The notes under the pieces were generated by a model. The model saw nothing but the letters and a program-made list of their open reading frames with translations, was not told the DNA's origin and did not search any database. The translations under genes were made by a program, and so were the position numbers. DNA of 64,000 nt from Natronorubrum tibetense GA33 (GTDB lineage: Archaea > Halobacteriota > Halobacteria > Halobacteriales > Natrialbaceae): the NCBI RefSeq assembly GCF_000383975.1, contig NZ_KB913017.1:3634265-3698264 (forward strand), given 5' to 3'. Of this stretch, positions 36,840 through 46,153 are shown one piece after another. Every line of letters begins with the position of its first letter. The first letter of the stretch is position 1.

Positions 36840-37282
36840 CACTCATCACCCTCTTCATCGTCGCTCTCGGCGCTGAGGTCTTCGGCCGAGAGCTGTGGGT
36901 CCGGCTCCGCTTCGCCGGTGAGTTCGGCGACGTCCTCTGCCGTCGCTTCCTCGGTTACTTCGACGACCACGTGCGATTTCGTCTTCGACAGTGGTCGGGT
37001 CTCTGCGATCTTGACCGTGTCACCGACCGAGAGTTGCTCGAGCACGCCCGGCACATGTGCCGGAACGCGCGAGCGACGTTTCATTTGACGGTCGTACTTC
37101 GGAACCGTCACGTCGTACTCTCGCTCGACGACTACGGTCTTGTCCATGTCCGTCGAGACGACCTGCCCTTCGAGGATCTGTCCTCGAACGGGAAGCTCGC
37201 CGTAGAACGGACACGTCTCGTAGTCGTATTCCTCCGGGTTTTCGGGTTCCGGAGGGGTTTCAACGTCTAGTCCTATTGCCAT
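36839..37282 (-). CDS. rps17: Ribosomal protein uS17
   Basis: 147 aa; core OB-fold at about 30-110 ([42 protein letters not shown] and [22 protein letters not shown]). The C-terminal 35 residues are an acidic extension absent from many archaeal homologues. The start overlaps the end of the RNase P gene by 10 bases. Confidence 0.95.
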   Translation of the reverse strand: MAIGLDVETPPEPENPEEYDYETCPFYGELPVRGQILEGQVVSTDMDKTVVVEREYDVTVPKYDRQMKRRSRVPAHVPGVLEQLSVGDTVKIAETRPLSKTKSHVVVEVTEEATAEDVAELTGEAEPDPQLSAEDLSAESDDEEGDE

Positions 37283-37737
37283 GGTGAGTCACCATTCGTT
37301 TCCGTGCGTCGGGCGGGTCGTGAGAGCAGCCGCGATCCATCGACCGTAACGTAGGCCACGTCCTCGCCAGCAACGTGGCGGTGATCCCGCGAGGGGTCAT
37401 CGCCACGACAGCCGGCGGCATCGCCGCCGGCTCCGTCCGACTCGTCCGATTTCTCGGACGGGTCGGGTTGAGTATCGGCCAGTTTGGACGCAGTCCCCGA
37501 GGACTTCTCGTCCCCGGCGGCTTCATCTGTGATCGCGAACTCGAACGTCGAGCCCGACTTCGGCACCATCAACACCCGAGACTCGCCGTCGTCCCGAACT
37601 TCTATCGAGAGGGTGTTCGTCGTCTCGATGACGACGCGTCCCTCGAGGCCAACCCGCGAAGCGTCGTCGCTCTCGACGACTCTCACGGGAAGCCCGTTGA
37701 GTTCGTGTCGGGGCAGGGTCTCGGGTGTCAGTGCCAT
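37273..37737 (-). CDS. rnp1: RNase P protein component 1 (Rpp29/Pop4)
   Basis: 154 aa. Protein subunit of archaeal RNase P, which removes tRNA 5' leaders. The Sm-like beta-barrel is split: TPETLPRHELNGLPVRVVESDDASRVGLEGRVVIETTNTLSIE and VLMVPKSGSTFEFAI form the first part (1-72), and VAYVTVDGSRLLSRPARRTE the last (128-147). In between lies a 55-residue Asp/Ser/Gly-rich insert without hydrophobic pattern. Position between uL29 and uS17 is the conserved archaeal location. Confidence 0.92.
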   Translation of the reverse strand: MALTPETLPRHELNGLPVRVVESDDASRVGLEGRVVIETTNTLSIEVRDDGESRVLMVPKSGSTFEFAITDEAAGDEKSSGTASKLADTQPDPSEKSDESDGAGGDAAGCRGDDPSRDHRHVAGEDVAYVTVDGSRLLSRPARRTETNGDSPWQ

Positions 37738-37744
37738 TGTTGTA

Positions 37745-37957
37745 TTACTCGTCGTCCAGGTCGCCTTCTTCTCGCTGGATCGTCTTGACCCGAGCGATCG
37801 TCCGGCTCAGTTCGCCGATGCGGCCCGGATTCTCCGGGGCACCACCGGCGGCGAGGACGGACTTCTGGTTCAGCAGCTCCGTCTCGAGTTCCTCGAGTTC
37901 CTCTGTGCGTTCCGCGGGGGTCATGTCGCGAACCTCTGCGACGTGGAGGATCGCCAT
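37745..37957 (-). CDS. rpl29: Ribosomal protein uL29
   Basis: 70 aa, a helical hairpin at the polypeptide exit tunnel that contacts [34 protein letters not shown] and [19 protein letters not shown] are typical. The start overlaps the last base of the uS3 stop. Confidence 0.95.
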   Translation of the reverse strand: MAILHVAEVRDMTPAERTEELEELETELLNQKSVLAAGGAPENPGRIGELSRTIARVKTIQREEGDLDDE

Positions 37958-38928
37958 CAGGCGTCACCTCCCTCGTCTGCGTCATCCGCGTCCTCGACAT
38001 CCGCTTCGTCGGCCTCGGCTTCCTCCTCGTCCATCTCCGCGACGAGTTCCTCAGCCTCGGCTTCGACGTCCTCCTCGAGTTCGTCGAGGTCTTCCTCGAT
38101 CGGGGATTCGTCGGGAATGTCGACGTCTTCCTCGTCGGCCTCGACTTCCGCTTCGATGACCTCCTCGACGTCTTCTTCCTCGAGTTCGGGCTCGGGTTCG
38201 ACGGCATCCTCGGCAGGGGCTTCGGCGCCTTCGTCGGCGGCCTCGGCCTCCTCGGGCTCACCCTCAAGCAGTTCCTCGACACCTGCGGCCTCGTTGGCCT
38301 CGACGGCGTCGGGAACGATCTCTGCGGGGTCCATATCTTCGTGGACACCGAAGTCGTCGGGCAGTTCGGCTCCCGGCGGGATGATCTTGACGTCGACCCC
38401 GATGGTACCGAGTTTCATCACTGCGACGCCCTGACCGTGGTCGACGACCTCTTCGGCGGGTTCGCCGTTGTGCTTGATGTAGCCGCGGTTGAACTTCTCA
38501 ACGCGCGAGCGGGCACCGGTGACCTTTCCGGAGAGGACGATCTCGGCGCCAAGCGCGCCAGCATCCATGATTCGGTCGATCGTCGTGTGACCGGCCTTCC
38601 GGAAGTACCAGCCACGCTCGAGTGCGTTAGCCAGTCGGTCTGCGACGATCCGTGCGTTGAGGTCGGGTTCGTCGACCTCTTGGACGTCGATCTGTGGGTC
38701 CTCGAGGTTGAACTTCTCCTCTAAGGCCGTCGTGACCTTCCGGATGTTCTCGCCACCTTTGCCGATGACCATCCCGGGCTTTTCGGCCTTGAGGACGATC
38801 TGCGTACCCATCGGCGTCTTGGCGACGTCCATACCACCGTAGCCCGCGCGGCCGAGCTCTTCCTGGAAGAACTCGTCGATCTGGGACCGCTGAAGGCCGT
38901 TTTCGATGAATTGGTGTTCGTCAGCCAT
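37957..38928 (-). CDS. rps3: Ribosomal protein uS3 with long acidic tail
   Basis: 323 aa. KH domain in residues 20-95 ([26 protein letters not shown], with the GxxG loop GKGG) and S3 C-terminal domain to about 205. The last 115 residues are almost wholly Asp/Glu/Ala, far beyond the usual length; similar shorter tails occur in other haloarchaea. Lies at the mRNA entry tunnel. Adjoins uL22 with no gap. Confidence 0.95.
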   Translation of the reverse strand: MADEHQFIENGLQRSQIDEFFQEELGRAGYGGMDVAKTPMGTQIVLKAEKPGMVIGKGGENIRKVTTALEEKFNLEDPQIDVQEVDEPDLNARIVADRLANALERGWYFRKAGHTTIDRIMDAGALGAEIVLSGKVTGARSRVEKFNRGYIKHNGEPAEEVVDHGQGVAVMKLGTIGVDVKIIPPGAELPDDFGVHEDMDPAEIVPDAVEANEAAGVEELLEGEPEEAEAADEGAEAPAEDAVEPEPELEEEDVEEVIEAEVEADEEDVDIPDESPIEEDLDELEEDVEAEAEELVAEMDEEEAEADEADVEDADDADEGGDA

Positions 38929-39407
38929 TAGTTATCGTCCTCCGTTTCTTCGTCGACTTCCTCGACGACGATCTCGACGTCGACCTCCGGCGTGTTCCAG
39001 GCCGAGGCACGCCCCATCGCGCGGGGCTTGCGACCGACCGATTCGCCGACCTTGTGGGCGGCGATGTGGACGATCTCCATCGATTCGCCGTCGAAGCCCT
39101 GGTGGTCAGCGTTCGCCGCGACGTTCTCGAGCAGGTCGAGGAACTCGCCCGAAACCTTCTCGGGGTACTTTCCTGCGTCCCAGCCGTCGATGTCGGAGCG
39201 GTGACCCGCACCGGTGTTGTGGGACTTGAACGGAACGGACTGCTCTTCGTCGATGACGTCCTGAAGGAAGGCCTGTGCGTCCGCGACGGTTCGGCCCTTC
39301 AGTTCGCGAGCGACCTCCTTGCTGTGCTTGTTGCTCATGTGACGCTCCCGAAGCATCGCTTTCGCGGTCTTGTCCGGGTCGGCGTCGACTGAGTAGTTGA
39401 TTCCCAT
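38928..39407 (-). CDS. rpl22: Ribosomal protein uL22
   Basis: 159 aa. Lines the exit tunnel. [39 protein letters not shown] is the archaeal start; [27 protein letters not shown] is the tunnel loop. Acidic C-terminus. Confidence 0.96.
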   Translation of the reverse strand: MGINYSVDADPDKTAKAMLRERHMSNKHSKEVARELKGRTVADAQAFLQDVIDEEQSVPFKSHNTGAGHRSDIDGWDAGKYPEKVSGEFLDLLENVAANADHQGFDGESMEIVHIAAHKVGESVGRKPRAMGRASAWNTPEVDVEIVVEEVDEETEDDN

Positions 39408-39414
39408 ACGATGA

Positions 39415-39837
39415 TCACTTCAGTGGGACGAACTTCGAGGAGCGAGTCGCACCGATCCCTGCCTGTCCGTGTTCGACGGAGTTGCGGGTCAGCTGGAACT
39501 CGCCGAGATAGTGTCCGATCATCTCGGGCTCGACGCGGACGCGCTCGAACGACTGTCCGTTGTAGACCTCGAAGGTCAAGCCAACGAACTCCGGCAGGAT
39601 CGGCATATCCCGCAGGTGCGTTCGGATCGGCGCGTTCGCCGTCTCCTCTTCTTCTTTCTCGCGGGCCTTCTCGAGCAGCTTCTGCTTCTCGACTGAGAGG
39701 CCGCGTTCGATACTTCGCCGCTTTCGAGCGGGCAGCAGTTCTGCGACTTCGTCGATGTCCAGATCCTGCAACTCCTCGAGCGTGTGACCGCGGTAGGTGA
39801 ACTCACCTTCGCGGCCGGTTCGGTACTCCTGACTCAT
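39415..39837 (-). CDS. rps19: Ribosomal protein uS19
   Basis: 140 aa. Small-subunit head protein near t[38 protein letters not shown] is the archaeal N-terminal part; [28 protein letters not shown] is the conserved core. Overlaps uL2 by 4 bases. Confidence 0.96.
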   Translation of the reverse strand: MSQEYRTGREGEFTYRGHTLEELQDLDIDEVAELLPARKRRSIERGLSVEKQKLLEKAREKEEEETANAPIRTHLRDMPILPEFVGLTFEVYNGQSFERVRVEPEMIGHYLGEFQLTRNSVEHGQAGIGATRSSKFVPLK

Positions 39838-40556
39838 TTGTTTCCACCTCGGCCGGTACGGCGCGAGGAAATGTCACCAACCTTCCGTCCCGGCGGGGCA
39901 TCCCGCGAGACGGACTTGGGTTTGCCCGGGTGCTGTCGGCCACCGCCACCGAACGGGTGGTCGACGGCGTTCATCGCGACACCACGGACGCGAGGGTATT
40001 TCGTCCCCCGTGCCTTCATCTTGTGATACTTGTTCCCGGCTTTGACGAACGGTTTCTCCGTTCGACCGCCGCCGGCGACGACGCCGACGGTGGCACGGCA
40101 CTGTGGATCGAGGCGTTTGACCTCACCGCTGGGAAGCTGGACGACCGCAGCGTTGCGGTCGTGGGTGACCAGATCCGCGTTGACGCCGGAGGCCCGGGCG
40201 AATCGACCGCCGTCGCCCTGGTTCGCCTCGACGTTACAGACCGGAATTCCTTCGGGGATCTCCGCGAGCGGGAGCGTGTTGCCCGGCTTGATCTCCGCGG
40301 AGACGCCGACCTGAATCTCCTCGCCGACGGAGATGCCCTCAGGTGCGAGGATGAGTCGCTGGTCGCCGTCGTCGAATTCGACGGCGGCGATCGGCGCGGA
40401 TCGCGCCGGGTCGTGTTCGATATCCACGACCGTTCCGCGGACGAGGTCGTCGTCCTCCTGTTTCTTGTGGTCGAGCTTCGCCTTGTAGCGGTGTGACGGG
40501 GCACGGAACGTCGGGCCACCGCGACCGCGTCGTTGTCCCTGAATACGTCGTCCCAT
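39834..40556 (-). CDS. rpl2: Ribosomal protein uL2
   Basis: 240 aa. Needed for subunit joining and peptidyl transfer. [25 protein letters not shown] starts it; [21 protein letters not shown] carries the conserved His of the peptidyl-transferase region. Two bases after uL23. Confidence 0.97.
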   Translation of the reverse strand: MGRRIQGQRRGRGGPTFRAPSHRYKAKLDHKKQEDDDLVRGTVVDIEHDPARSAPIAAVEFDDGDQRLILAPEGISVGEEIQVGVSAEIKPGNTLPLAEIPEGIPVCNVEANQGDGGRFARASGVNADLVTHDRNAAVVQLPSGEVKRLDPQCRATVGVVAGGGRTEKPFVKAGNKYHKMKARGTKYPRVRGVAMNAVDHPFGGGGRQHPGKPKSVSRDAPPGRKVGDISSRRTGRGGNK

Positions 40557-40558
40557 CT

Positions 40559-40813
40559 TCAGAACACCCCGATTCGCGAGGCGACTTCCTGTGCGTCGTC
40601 GTCCTCGGAGAGTTTGATGATCGCTTTCTTTTTGCCTTTCATCGTCACTTGCGTGTTGATGTCAGCGACGCCGACGTCGAACCGCTCCTCGACGACATCC
40701 CGAATTTCGGGTTTGGTGGCGTCGGGGTTGCAGATGAACTGGAGCTTGTTCTCGAAGTCCATGTCGTTCATGGCCTTCTCGGTCACGAGGGGGTGCTCGA
40801 TGATCGAACTCAT
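40559..40813 (-). CDS. rpl23: Ribosomal protein uL23
   Basis: 84 aa, short archaeal form at the exit tunnel and SRP docking site. IIEHPLVTEKAMNDMDFENKLQFICNPDATKPEI is typical. Overlaps uL4 by 4 bases. Confidence 0.96.
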   Translation of the reverse strand: MSSIIEHPLVTEKAMNDMDFENKLQFICNPDATKPEIRDVVEERFDVGVADINTQVTMKGKKKAIIKLSEDDDAQEVASRIGVF

Positions 40814-41562
40814 CGGTCTGCCACCTCCTCGAGTGCGCTCTCGGTCCAGACGGTCAGTCGACCCGGCTGTGCGCCGGGTGCGAGCTCTTCGGCGTTGACC
40901 TCCGCAGCCGTCGTCACGTCGGCACCAGCGAGGTTCCGGGCCGCACGGGACGGGCCGGACTCACTGGCGGTGACGAACAGAATCGACGTCGGCGTCTTGT
41001 ACTTCCGGCCACGGGCTTTCCCCTGTCCGGATCGGACGCTCCGACCTTCGTCGGCGCGTTCGATGTCGTCCGCGAGACCGGCGGCCTCGAGGAACGAGAC
41101 GACTTCCTTCGTCTTCTGGAGGTCTTCGAACTCGTCGCTCACGACGACGGGAATCTCCGCGTCGTCGTCGAACTGGTGGCCGCGCTCGGCGACCAGGTCG
41201 GCGTCCGTCGTCGCCGCGATGGCGCTACGGACGGCGAGTTTTTTCGCTTTCGTGTTGATCGAGTCGGACTGGTCCTTCTCGGCCTTCGGTGGGTGTGACT
41301 TCCGTCCTTTGATCGCCTGGGGGACGCGTCGTGCGCGGCCGTCCTGACGTGGAACGTGAGCCATCCCGCGACCGCTACCGAACGATTCCGCGGGCGTTCG
41401 CATGCCCGCGAACTCGTCGGCACCGTAGGCCTGTTTTCGGTTTGCCTGGGCGACGCGAACGGCGCGGGCGATCAGGTCCGGGCGGTAAGTGGTCTCGAAG
41501 ACCGCCGGGAGCTCGATCGAGCCCGCGTCGTCGCCGTCCAGGTCTCGTACTGTTGCTTCCAT
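40810..41562 (-). CDS. rpl4: Ribosomal protein uL4
   Basis: 250 aa. Tunnel protein with an extended loop (YGADEFAGMRTPAESFGSGRGMAHVPRQDGRARRVPQ). Core helices and C-terminal part (ITNAESGPSRAARNLAGADVTTAAEVNAEELAPG-like pattern) match the archaeal L4/L1e family. Three bases after uL3. Confidence 0.96.
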   Translation of the reverse strand: MEATVRDLDGDDAGSIELPAVFETTYRPDLIARAVRVAQANRKQAYGADEFAGMRTPAESFGSGRGMAHVPRQDGRARRVPQAIKGRKSHPPKAEKDQSDSINTKAKKLAVRSAIAATTDADLVAERGHQFDDDAEIPVVVSDEFEDLQKTKEVVSFLEAAGLADDIERADEGRSVRSGQGKARGRKYKTPTSILFVTASESGPSRAARNLAGADVTTAAEVNAEELAPGAQPGRLTVWTESALEEVADR

Positions 41563-41565
41563 GTG

Positions 41566-42585
41566 TTATCCCTGGTTAGATGCGGTGGAGACGTAGCGTA
41601 CCTCGGGATCGAGGCGCGGCTGGTCTCCGGGTCGGATCGCCGGGCGGAAGCGCACGAGGCGCTTGTTCGGCCCGGGGAGCGAGCCCTTGATCAGCGCGTG
41701 CGGTCCGTCGACTTCGCCGTAGTTGACGAAGCCACCGTCGACCGTCGCGTCTGCGCCGTCGCCGATATCGACGAGGCGTTTGTTCAGTTCCGTCCGCTGG
41801 TGGTAACCGGTCTGTCCCTGCTGTGGGACCGTCGACCGAACACGGGACGGGTTCCACGGACCGAGGTTCCCGATGCGGCGCCGCCATCCCTGCCGGGCGT
41901 GCTTGCCCTTTCGTTTCTGGACGCCCCAGCGTTTGACGGGGCCCTGGGTCCCTTTCCCTTTCGTGACACCGCTCGCGTCGACGTACTCGCCCGCGCGGAA
42001 CACGTCGTTCATGACGTGCTCGCCGCCGTCTGCGACGGTCTCGAGGGCGAAGTCGACGCGATCCTCGACGGAGCCGCCGCCGACTCGCGTCTCCATCACG
42101 TCCGGTTTCTTCTTCGGCATCGAGGGAATGCTCCCTGGAACCGTATGCGTGATAACGCGAACGTCGTCGACGCGTCCTTCTTCGAGGTAGCCCCGAAGCT
42201 CGTCTTCGGCGGCGTCGGCGTCGTAGTCATCACCGGGGACGTCGAGGACGCGATCGAGTTCGGTAACGAACTCGTCGGTCCAGACCTCGGTGACCGGCTT
42301 CATGCCGTATGGCGTTGCTTCGTACGCTCGTAGTGCGACCGCGCGCATCGGCGGCGTCTCCACGATCGTTACGGGGACGGTCTGTTCCATCCCCTCGGTC
42401 GGCGAGTTCGCTTTATCGTCGACCATAACGACGTGGGTCATGCCGGCCTTGTAGCCCGCGAATCCCTGGAGCGTTGGCTGTCCGTCGTCGTCCGGCCACG
42501 AGTTAAAGCGTGGGACCTCGCTGGTCGCACGCTGTCGTGGGCCGAACCCGAGTGAGCCTTTGCGTGGTGAATTTGCTTGTGGCAT
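41566..42585 (-). CDS. rpl3: Ribosomal protein uL3
   Basis: 339 aa, archaeal/eukaryotic long form. FAGYKAGMTHVVMVDDKANSP near the start, and GVTKGKGTQGPVKRWGVQKRKGKHARQGWRRRIGNLGPWNP is the conserved central loop reaching the peptidyl-transferase centre. First ribosomal gene of the operon; a SPOUT methyltransferase-like gene precedes it by 4 bases. Confidence 0.97.
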   Translation of the reverse strand: MPQANSPRKGSLGFGPRQRATSEVPRFNSWPDDDGQPTLQGFAGYKAGMTHVVMVDDKANSPTEGMEQTVPVTIVETPPMRAVALRAYEATPYGMKPVTEVWTDEFVTELDRVLDVPGDDYDADAAEDELRGYLEEGRVDDVRVITHTVPGSIPSMPKKKPDVMETRVGGGSVEDRVDFALETVADGGEHVMNDVFRAGEYVDASGVTKGKGTQGPVKRWGVQKRKGKHARQGWRRRIGNLGPWNPSRVRSTVPQQGQTGYHQRTELNKRLVDIGDGADATVDGGFVNYGEVDGPHALIKGSLPGPNKRLVRFRPAIRPGDQPRLDPEVRYVSTASNQG

Positions 42586-42589
42586 TCTA

Positions 42590-43462
42590 TCACTCTCTCA
42601 GTGAGAGGGGAGCGAGCGAGGCGAACAGAGCCTCCTCCGTTCGCACGACCTCGCTTCCCTGGTCCGGAACCGTATTTAGCCAGAGGTCGAACCCCGGATC
42701 GGCAGTGGGTTCGACTCCGTCGTCCGCGTCGCCCGTTCCATCCGCGGGGGCGACAGCGGAAGCCTCGATGTCGAGGATGTCCGGCAGCCCTCGTTCGGGC
42801 GCCCCGAACGCGACGGTCATCCCGTCCCGTTCGACGCGTCCGGCCAACGTCTCGAGCCGCCCGACGGTGAGATTCTCACCGAACCGGGAAGCTGCGATAC
42901 GGACGCCGGCGTCCTCACGGCCGAGTGCTGCGGAGAGGTCCGTCCGCTCGACCGACAATCCCGGAAGGGGATCGTCGACGAGTTTCGCCCGGACCGGTCG
43001 TCGCGAAGAGATCCTGACGGTCACGCGCTCCCCCTCTTCGACCTCCATTTTCGGAGGAACGTTGAGGGAGATCGGGTGTTGCAAGCCGCAATTGACCCGG
43101 ACGCGCCCTTCAGGTCCGACCTCGGTCACGATTCCTTGTCTTGACGACCCCGAACCGTCAGATTCGGAGCCGGTCTGTGACATGGCGCGGAGCGGCGGCA
43201 GGATGCCCGCATACTCCAGTTCGTCCCGCATCCCCCATGCCTCGTTGCGGAGGTATGGCGGCGTTGCGGCGTACCGCAAGACGGTGCTTACGAACCCGCC
43301 GTCGAATCGCCCGGTTTCGCCATCCCGGTCGGGATAGACGATTAGGCGATCGGCCCGGAAGATCGTCGCCGCGCGGGCGACGTATCCGAGTTTGCGAGTT
43401 GCCTCGCGTTTGTCCTCGGCTTCACGGGTGAGCGACGACGGGACGAGTATGCTGACGGTCAT
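42590..43462 (-). CDS. SPOUT-family putative RNA methyltransferase (C9orf114/DUF171-like)
   Basis: 290 aa. TVSILVPSSLTREAEDKREATRKLGYVARAATIF-RADRLIVYPD opens the alpha/beta-knot domain and VSTVLRYAATPPYLRNEAWGMRDELEYAGILPPL is diagnostic of this family. An OB-like insertion (QGIVTEVGPEGRVRVNCGLQHPI) follows. The C-terminal knot region has VAFGAPERGLPDIL, expected to bind S-adenosylmethionine. Conserved upstream of rpl3 in archaea. Human and yeast relatives are reported to methylate rRNA N3-uridine; the target here is unproven. Confidence 0.88.
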   Translation of the reverse strand: MTVSILVPSSLTREAEDKREATRKLGYVARAATIFRADRLIVYPDRDGETGRFDGGFVSTVLRYAATPPYLRNEAWGMRDELEYAGILPPLRAMSQTGSESDGSGSSRQGIVTEVGPEGRVRVNCGLQHPISLNVPPKMEVEEGERVTVRISSRRPVRAKLVDDPLPGLSVERTDLSAALGREDAGVRIAASRFGENLTVGRLETLAGRVERDGMTVAFGAPERGLPDILDIEASAVAPADGTGDADDGVEPTADPGFDLWLNTVPDQGSEVVRTEEALFASLAPLSLRE

Positions 43463-43768
43463 GCCGAAACGCTTCGGCGCCGCGTCACTAGACTGTAGCG
43501 ATGTGTTGCCGGTAATGTCTTAAAAGGGTAGCGGATTCGATCCCGGCTGTGAACGGCTCACACCCGCGAATTCGTGTGTTACAGCCACACACTCTGTCGA
43601 AGTGATAGATGCGTGATCGATTTCCGGAAAAACGGGTTTGTTAGGGCGGGTGCGGGGACTCGAGAACCGACAGCAGGCAGTCGGACATCGTCATGTGCCG
43701 GCATGCCGATGTCGGGTCGATTCGCAACCCTTATACATCCCTCCGGGTGTACATTAGAGTGTAGCAGG
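43463..43768. promoter_or_regulatory. Divergent promoters: ribosomal operon (minus) and tRNA-Gly (plus)
   Basis: On the minus strand a CTTTTAAG element (about 43519-43527) gives a leader of roughly 30 bases before the SPOUT gene, so this probably drives the whole ribosomal operon. On the plus strand CTTATACATC (43730-43739) is a TATA box about 31 bases before the tRNA-Gly 5' end. Confidence 0.6.
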
Positions 43769-43839
43769 GCGCTGGTAGTGTAGTGGTATCACGTGACCTT
43801 GCCATGGTCACAACCTGGGTTCAAATCCCAGCCAGCGCA
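43769..43839 (+). tRNA. tRNA-Gly (anticodon GCC)
   Basis: 71 bases. Acceptor stem GCGCTGG/CCAGCGC, discriminator A; anticodon stem TGACC/GGTCA around loop TTGCCAT gives anticodon GCC. T-arm CTGGG-TTCAAAT-CCCAG. No intron, no encoded CCA. Its 3' half is repeated four more times downstream, marking it as an integration target. Confidence 0.95.
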
Positions 43840-44202
43840 CTTCTGCGGCGAACAACTCCGACGAGCACCGCGTAGCGTGTGCTCGTCACTCGTGAGCCGT
43901 GAAGTCGCTCTGGGTTTGAATCAGGTCAGTCGCAGCGCCGATCGGAGGGAGGCGACCGTCTGACCGTGGTTCAAATCCCAGCCAGCGCATTTCTCTGAAC
44001 ACAACACCACGAGCATTGCGTAGCAATGCGAGTATCCGTGTTCGGAGAAATCGTTCTTGAATTTGAATCAGACTGAGGTTCTGCGAGCGTAGCGAGCAGG
44101 TTCTCAGGCGTGGTTCAAATCCCAGCCAGCGCATTTCTACGGCGAACAAACTCGTGAGCGACAGAAATCGTCCTATATTTGAGTCATGGTAGTCTCGTCA
44201 GT
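43817..44202 (+). repeat. Tandem repeats of the tRNA-Gly 3' end with diverged spacers
   Basis: The 22-base tRNA-Gly 3' end (GGTTCAAATCCC then AGCCAGCGCA) recurs exactly at 43968-43989 and 44112-44133, at 151- and 144-base steps. Each copy is followed by a related spacer: a hairpin built on GCGTAGC (for example CATTGC-GTA-GCAATG), an AAATCG-like block and TTTGAATCAG. This looks like successive duplications or decayed att sites. Reading frames here that repeat MRWLGFEPR are only the reverse strand of the tRNA end. Confidence 0.8.
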
Positions 44203-44829
44203 TTATTCTGTATTATGATCGGTTCTAACGTGACCAGGATACGAGGTCGGGGTGATTTCGATGTTAGCCTCCGGGTCTATCGTGTCGATCCAGAGCTCTT
44301 CAGTCGGAGTAATGAAGATCGAAGTGCCGGCCCATGATGGAGCGGTGTCGCTCGTGATTTCCCATTCGAACGTTTCCGTATACCCCGTTTCCAGTTCGGC
44401 TTCCACCTCGTATGTTCCGCGTCGCTGCACCAGATTGGAGAGTACAGCGAGATACAGATGGTTCTCAACCGTTTCGGAATATACCTCCTCGGGTTGGGAG
44501 TCGTCCATGAACCGCACCGTTAGGTCAACGTCGTACTCGTCCCCAGTCACATTGTAGACTTGAAGTTGGGCAGCTGAGCCGTGTTCTGAGACTGTGACGT
44601 TCTCACCGTCATCGGAACTCTTGTACGGATCGTCGGCACCAACGAGAGTGATCCAGTCGTACGGGATTCGCATGTGGAAGTTCGAGTCAACAAAATGCAC
44701 TACCGTAGGATTGTTTCTACCGGTACTGCTTCCACACCCGTGACCGTATTCTTCATCTTCTCGTACTCCGCCCATCGATGACTCGTCTTCACACCAGTGC
44801 TTCGCTCTCCCGCTGATGGAGGTGGTGAA
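44203..44829 (-). pseudogene. C-terminal half of a lipoprotein gene split by the TnpB element
   Basis: The frame is open from the end of the insertion element (TTC codon at 44829) through about 208 residues to 44203; the apparent ATG at 44775 is internal. It reads FTTSISGRAKHWCEDESS, then GHGCGSSTGRNNPTVVHFVD, IRIPYDW-like MRIPYDWITLVG, and a beta-rich end (QLQVYNVTGDEYDVDLTVRFM, YEVEAELETGYTETFEWEI). This has the look of a secreted haloarchaeal domain. Same strand as the truncated lipoprotein on the other side of the element, so the two were probably one gene of about 330 codons. Function unknown. Confidence 0.6.
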
Positions 44830-44832
44830 TCA

Positions 44833-44853
44833 CCCCGCCCTCAAGGGGCGGGG
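44833..44853 (-). ncRNA. Right-end hairpin, probable 3' part of the TnpB guide (omega) RNA
   Basis: 8-base GC stem with a 5-base loop overlapping the tnpB stop codon. In this family the RNA covering the tnpB 3' end and element right end guides TnpB, with the guide segment taken from the flanking DNA; by that rule the guide here would be read from the lipoprotein sequence below 44827. Confidence 0.45.
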
Positions 44854-46079
44854 CTTCCCGTTTCTACGACGTGACTTGCAGACACTCGCTGGAAATCAGC
44901 GGTGTCCGTAGCGGTCACAGTCTCCACGGGCGTTGATTCGGGCCATCCCAGCCCTAATTCAGCAAAACCGCGCTTCAATACGTTCATTGCCGCGTTCGCA
45001 TCCCTATCCGTCTCAAATCCACACGATGGACATGAGTGTTCACGAACCCAGATTGGCTTCGCTGTCTCCACACCACAACACGCACACTCTTTCGTTGTTC
45101 CACGAGCAGGCGCTTGCACGACGTGTGTACCGTACAAGTCGCCCTTGTATTTGAGCAAAGTGATGAACTGTCGCCACGCCACATCCTGCTTGTTCCGAGC
45201 ATTCTCGTCCCCTTGAAGCATACCAGCGACGTTGAGGTCTTCCACGAACACGGCGTCGTACTCTGTGACGAGCCACGTCGTCAACTTGTGCTGGTAGTCA
45301 AGTACCTTCCGGCGAATCTTCCGTTTTACCTTGGCAACTGTTCGGCGTTGTTTCTCGTAGTTGTTCGACCCGTGTTGCTTCCGGGAGAGTTTGCGTTGTT
45401 CGCGGCGGAGTCGTTCGTATTCGTCTTCGAGGTCGAGCCAATCCACTGTCTTGCCGTCACTCGTGTGGATGTAGTTGAGGATCCCAAGGTCGATTCCCAC
45501 GCTGTTGCTCGCGTCGAGTGAGTCTAACGCGGGTTTCTCGGGAACGTATTCGTCGTCGGTTTCGAGGCTGAATGAGACGAACCACTCGCCAGTCGTCTCC
45601 TTTTTCAGCGTGACTTCTTTGATAGTAGCGTGGTCAGGGAGTGGTCGGTGGTAGCGAATCTTCACCCAGCCGACTTTACTGAATCGCACGTAGGCGTACC
45701 CGTCGCGCCCCCTCTTGTTATCGAGGTCGAAGCCTGACTGGTTGTACGTGACACTTCGGTACTCGCTGGGTGATTGCCGTTTGAGCCACCCGACTTTCTG
45801 TCCCTTCTTTTTCTTTTTTCGAAGGTTCGAGAGGTTTCGGTGGAAGCGTGCGACGGTGGCTTGAGCAGCTTTTGAGTGTAACTCGCTGAACACGGGCCAC
45901 TGTCGCTTCCACTCGGGAAGCTTGTTGTTCTGGGCGTATTCGCTTGGTTTGTCGTCGGGACTGTTCGTGTAGTCCCATTTGACGTGGTTGTAGAGTTGGC
46001 GATGAACGTTGATGTGATGTTCAGCAGCCATCGCTACCTCGTTGCTTGGGTAAGCGCGGTAACGGTGGCTGTGTTCCAT
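44841..46079 (-). CDS. tnpB: TnpB, RNA-guided DNA endonuclease of an IS605-type element
   Basis: 412 aa, full length. RuvC-like catalytic residues are intact: D197 (VGIDLGI), E280 (VFVEDLNV) and D360 (TDRDANAAMNV). The zinc ribbon uses C332/C335 and C350/C353 (CACC, CPSC). N-terminal wedge-type region and basic bridge (NLRKKKKKGQK) are present. TnpB proteins are guided by an RNA from the element's right end and cut the empty donor site, favouring element retention. No transposase TnpA is encoded, so movement would need one in trans. Sits inside a lipoprotein gene. Confidence 0.93.
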   Translation of the reverse strand: MEHSHRYRAYPSNEVAMAAEHHINVHRQLYNHVKWDYTNSPDDKPSEYAQNNKLPEWKRQWPVFSELHSKAAQATVARFHRNLSNLRKKKKKGQKVGWLKRQSPSEYRSVTYNQSGFDLDNKRGRDGYAYVRFSKVGWVKIRYHRPLPDHATIKEVTLKKETTGEWFVSFSLETDDEYVPEKPALDSLDASNSVGIDLGILNYIHTSDGKTVDWLDLEDEYERLRREQRKLSRKQHGSNNYEKQRRTVAKVKRKIRRKVLDYQHKLTTWLVTEYDAVFVEDLNVAGMLQGDENARNKQDVAWRQFITLLKYKGDLYGTHVVQAPARGTTKECACCGVETAKPIWVREHSCPSCGFETDRDANAAMNVLKRGFAELGLGWPESTPVETVTATDTADFQRVSASHVVETGSPAP

Positions 46080-46153
46080 CGCTGTCTACGTGTTTGACCC
46101 GTTTTTACTTATTAGTGTGTATCTGGGGCTTCCTATCGGATTCATCCCCGAGG

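Noticed and set aside
43817-44133. CRISPR array suggested by repeats of 22 bases at near-regular steps
   Set aside because: Only three exact copies, spacers near 125 bases that resemble each other, and the repeat is the tRNA-Gly 3' end; no cas genes in the window.
43886-44149. Minus-strand frame containing MRWLGFEPR twice
   Set aside because: It is the reverse complement of the repeated tRNA-Gly T-arm and spacer; the repeated peptide is a known artefact of tRNA sequences.
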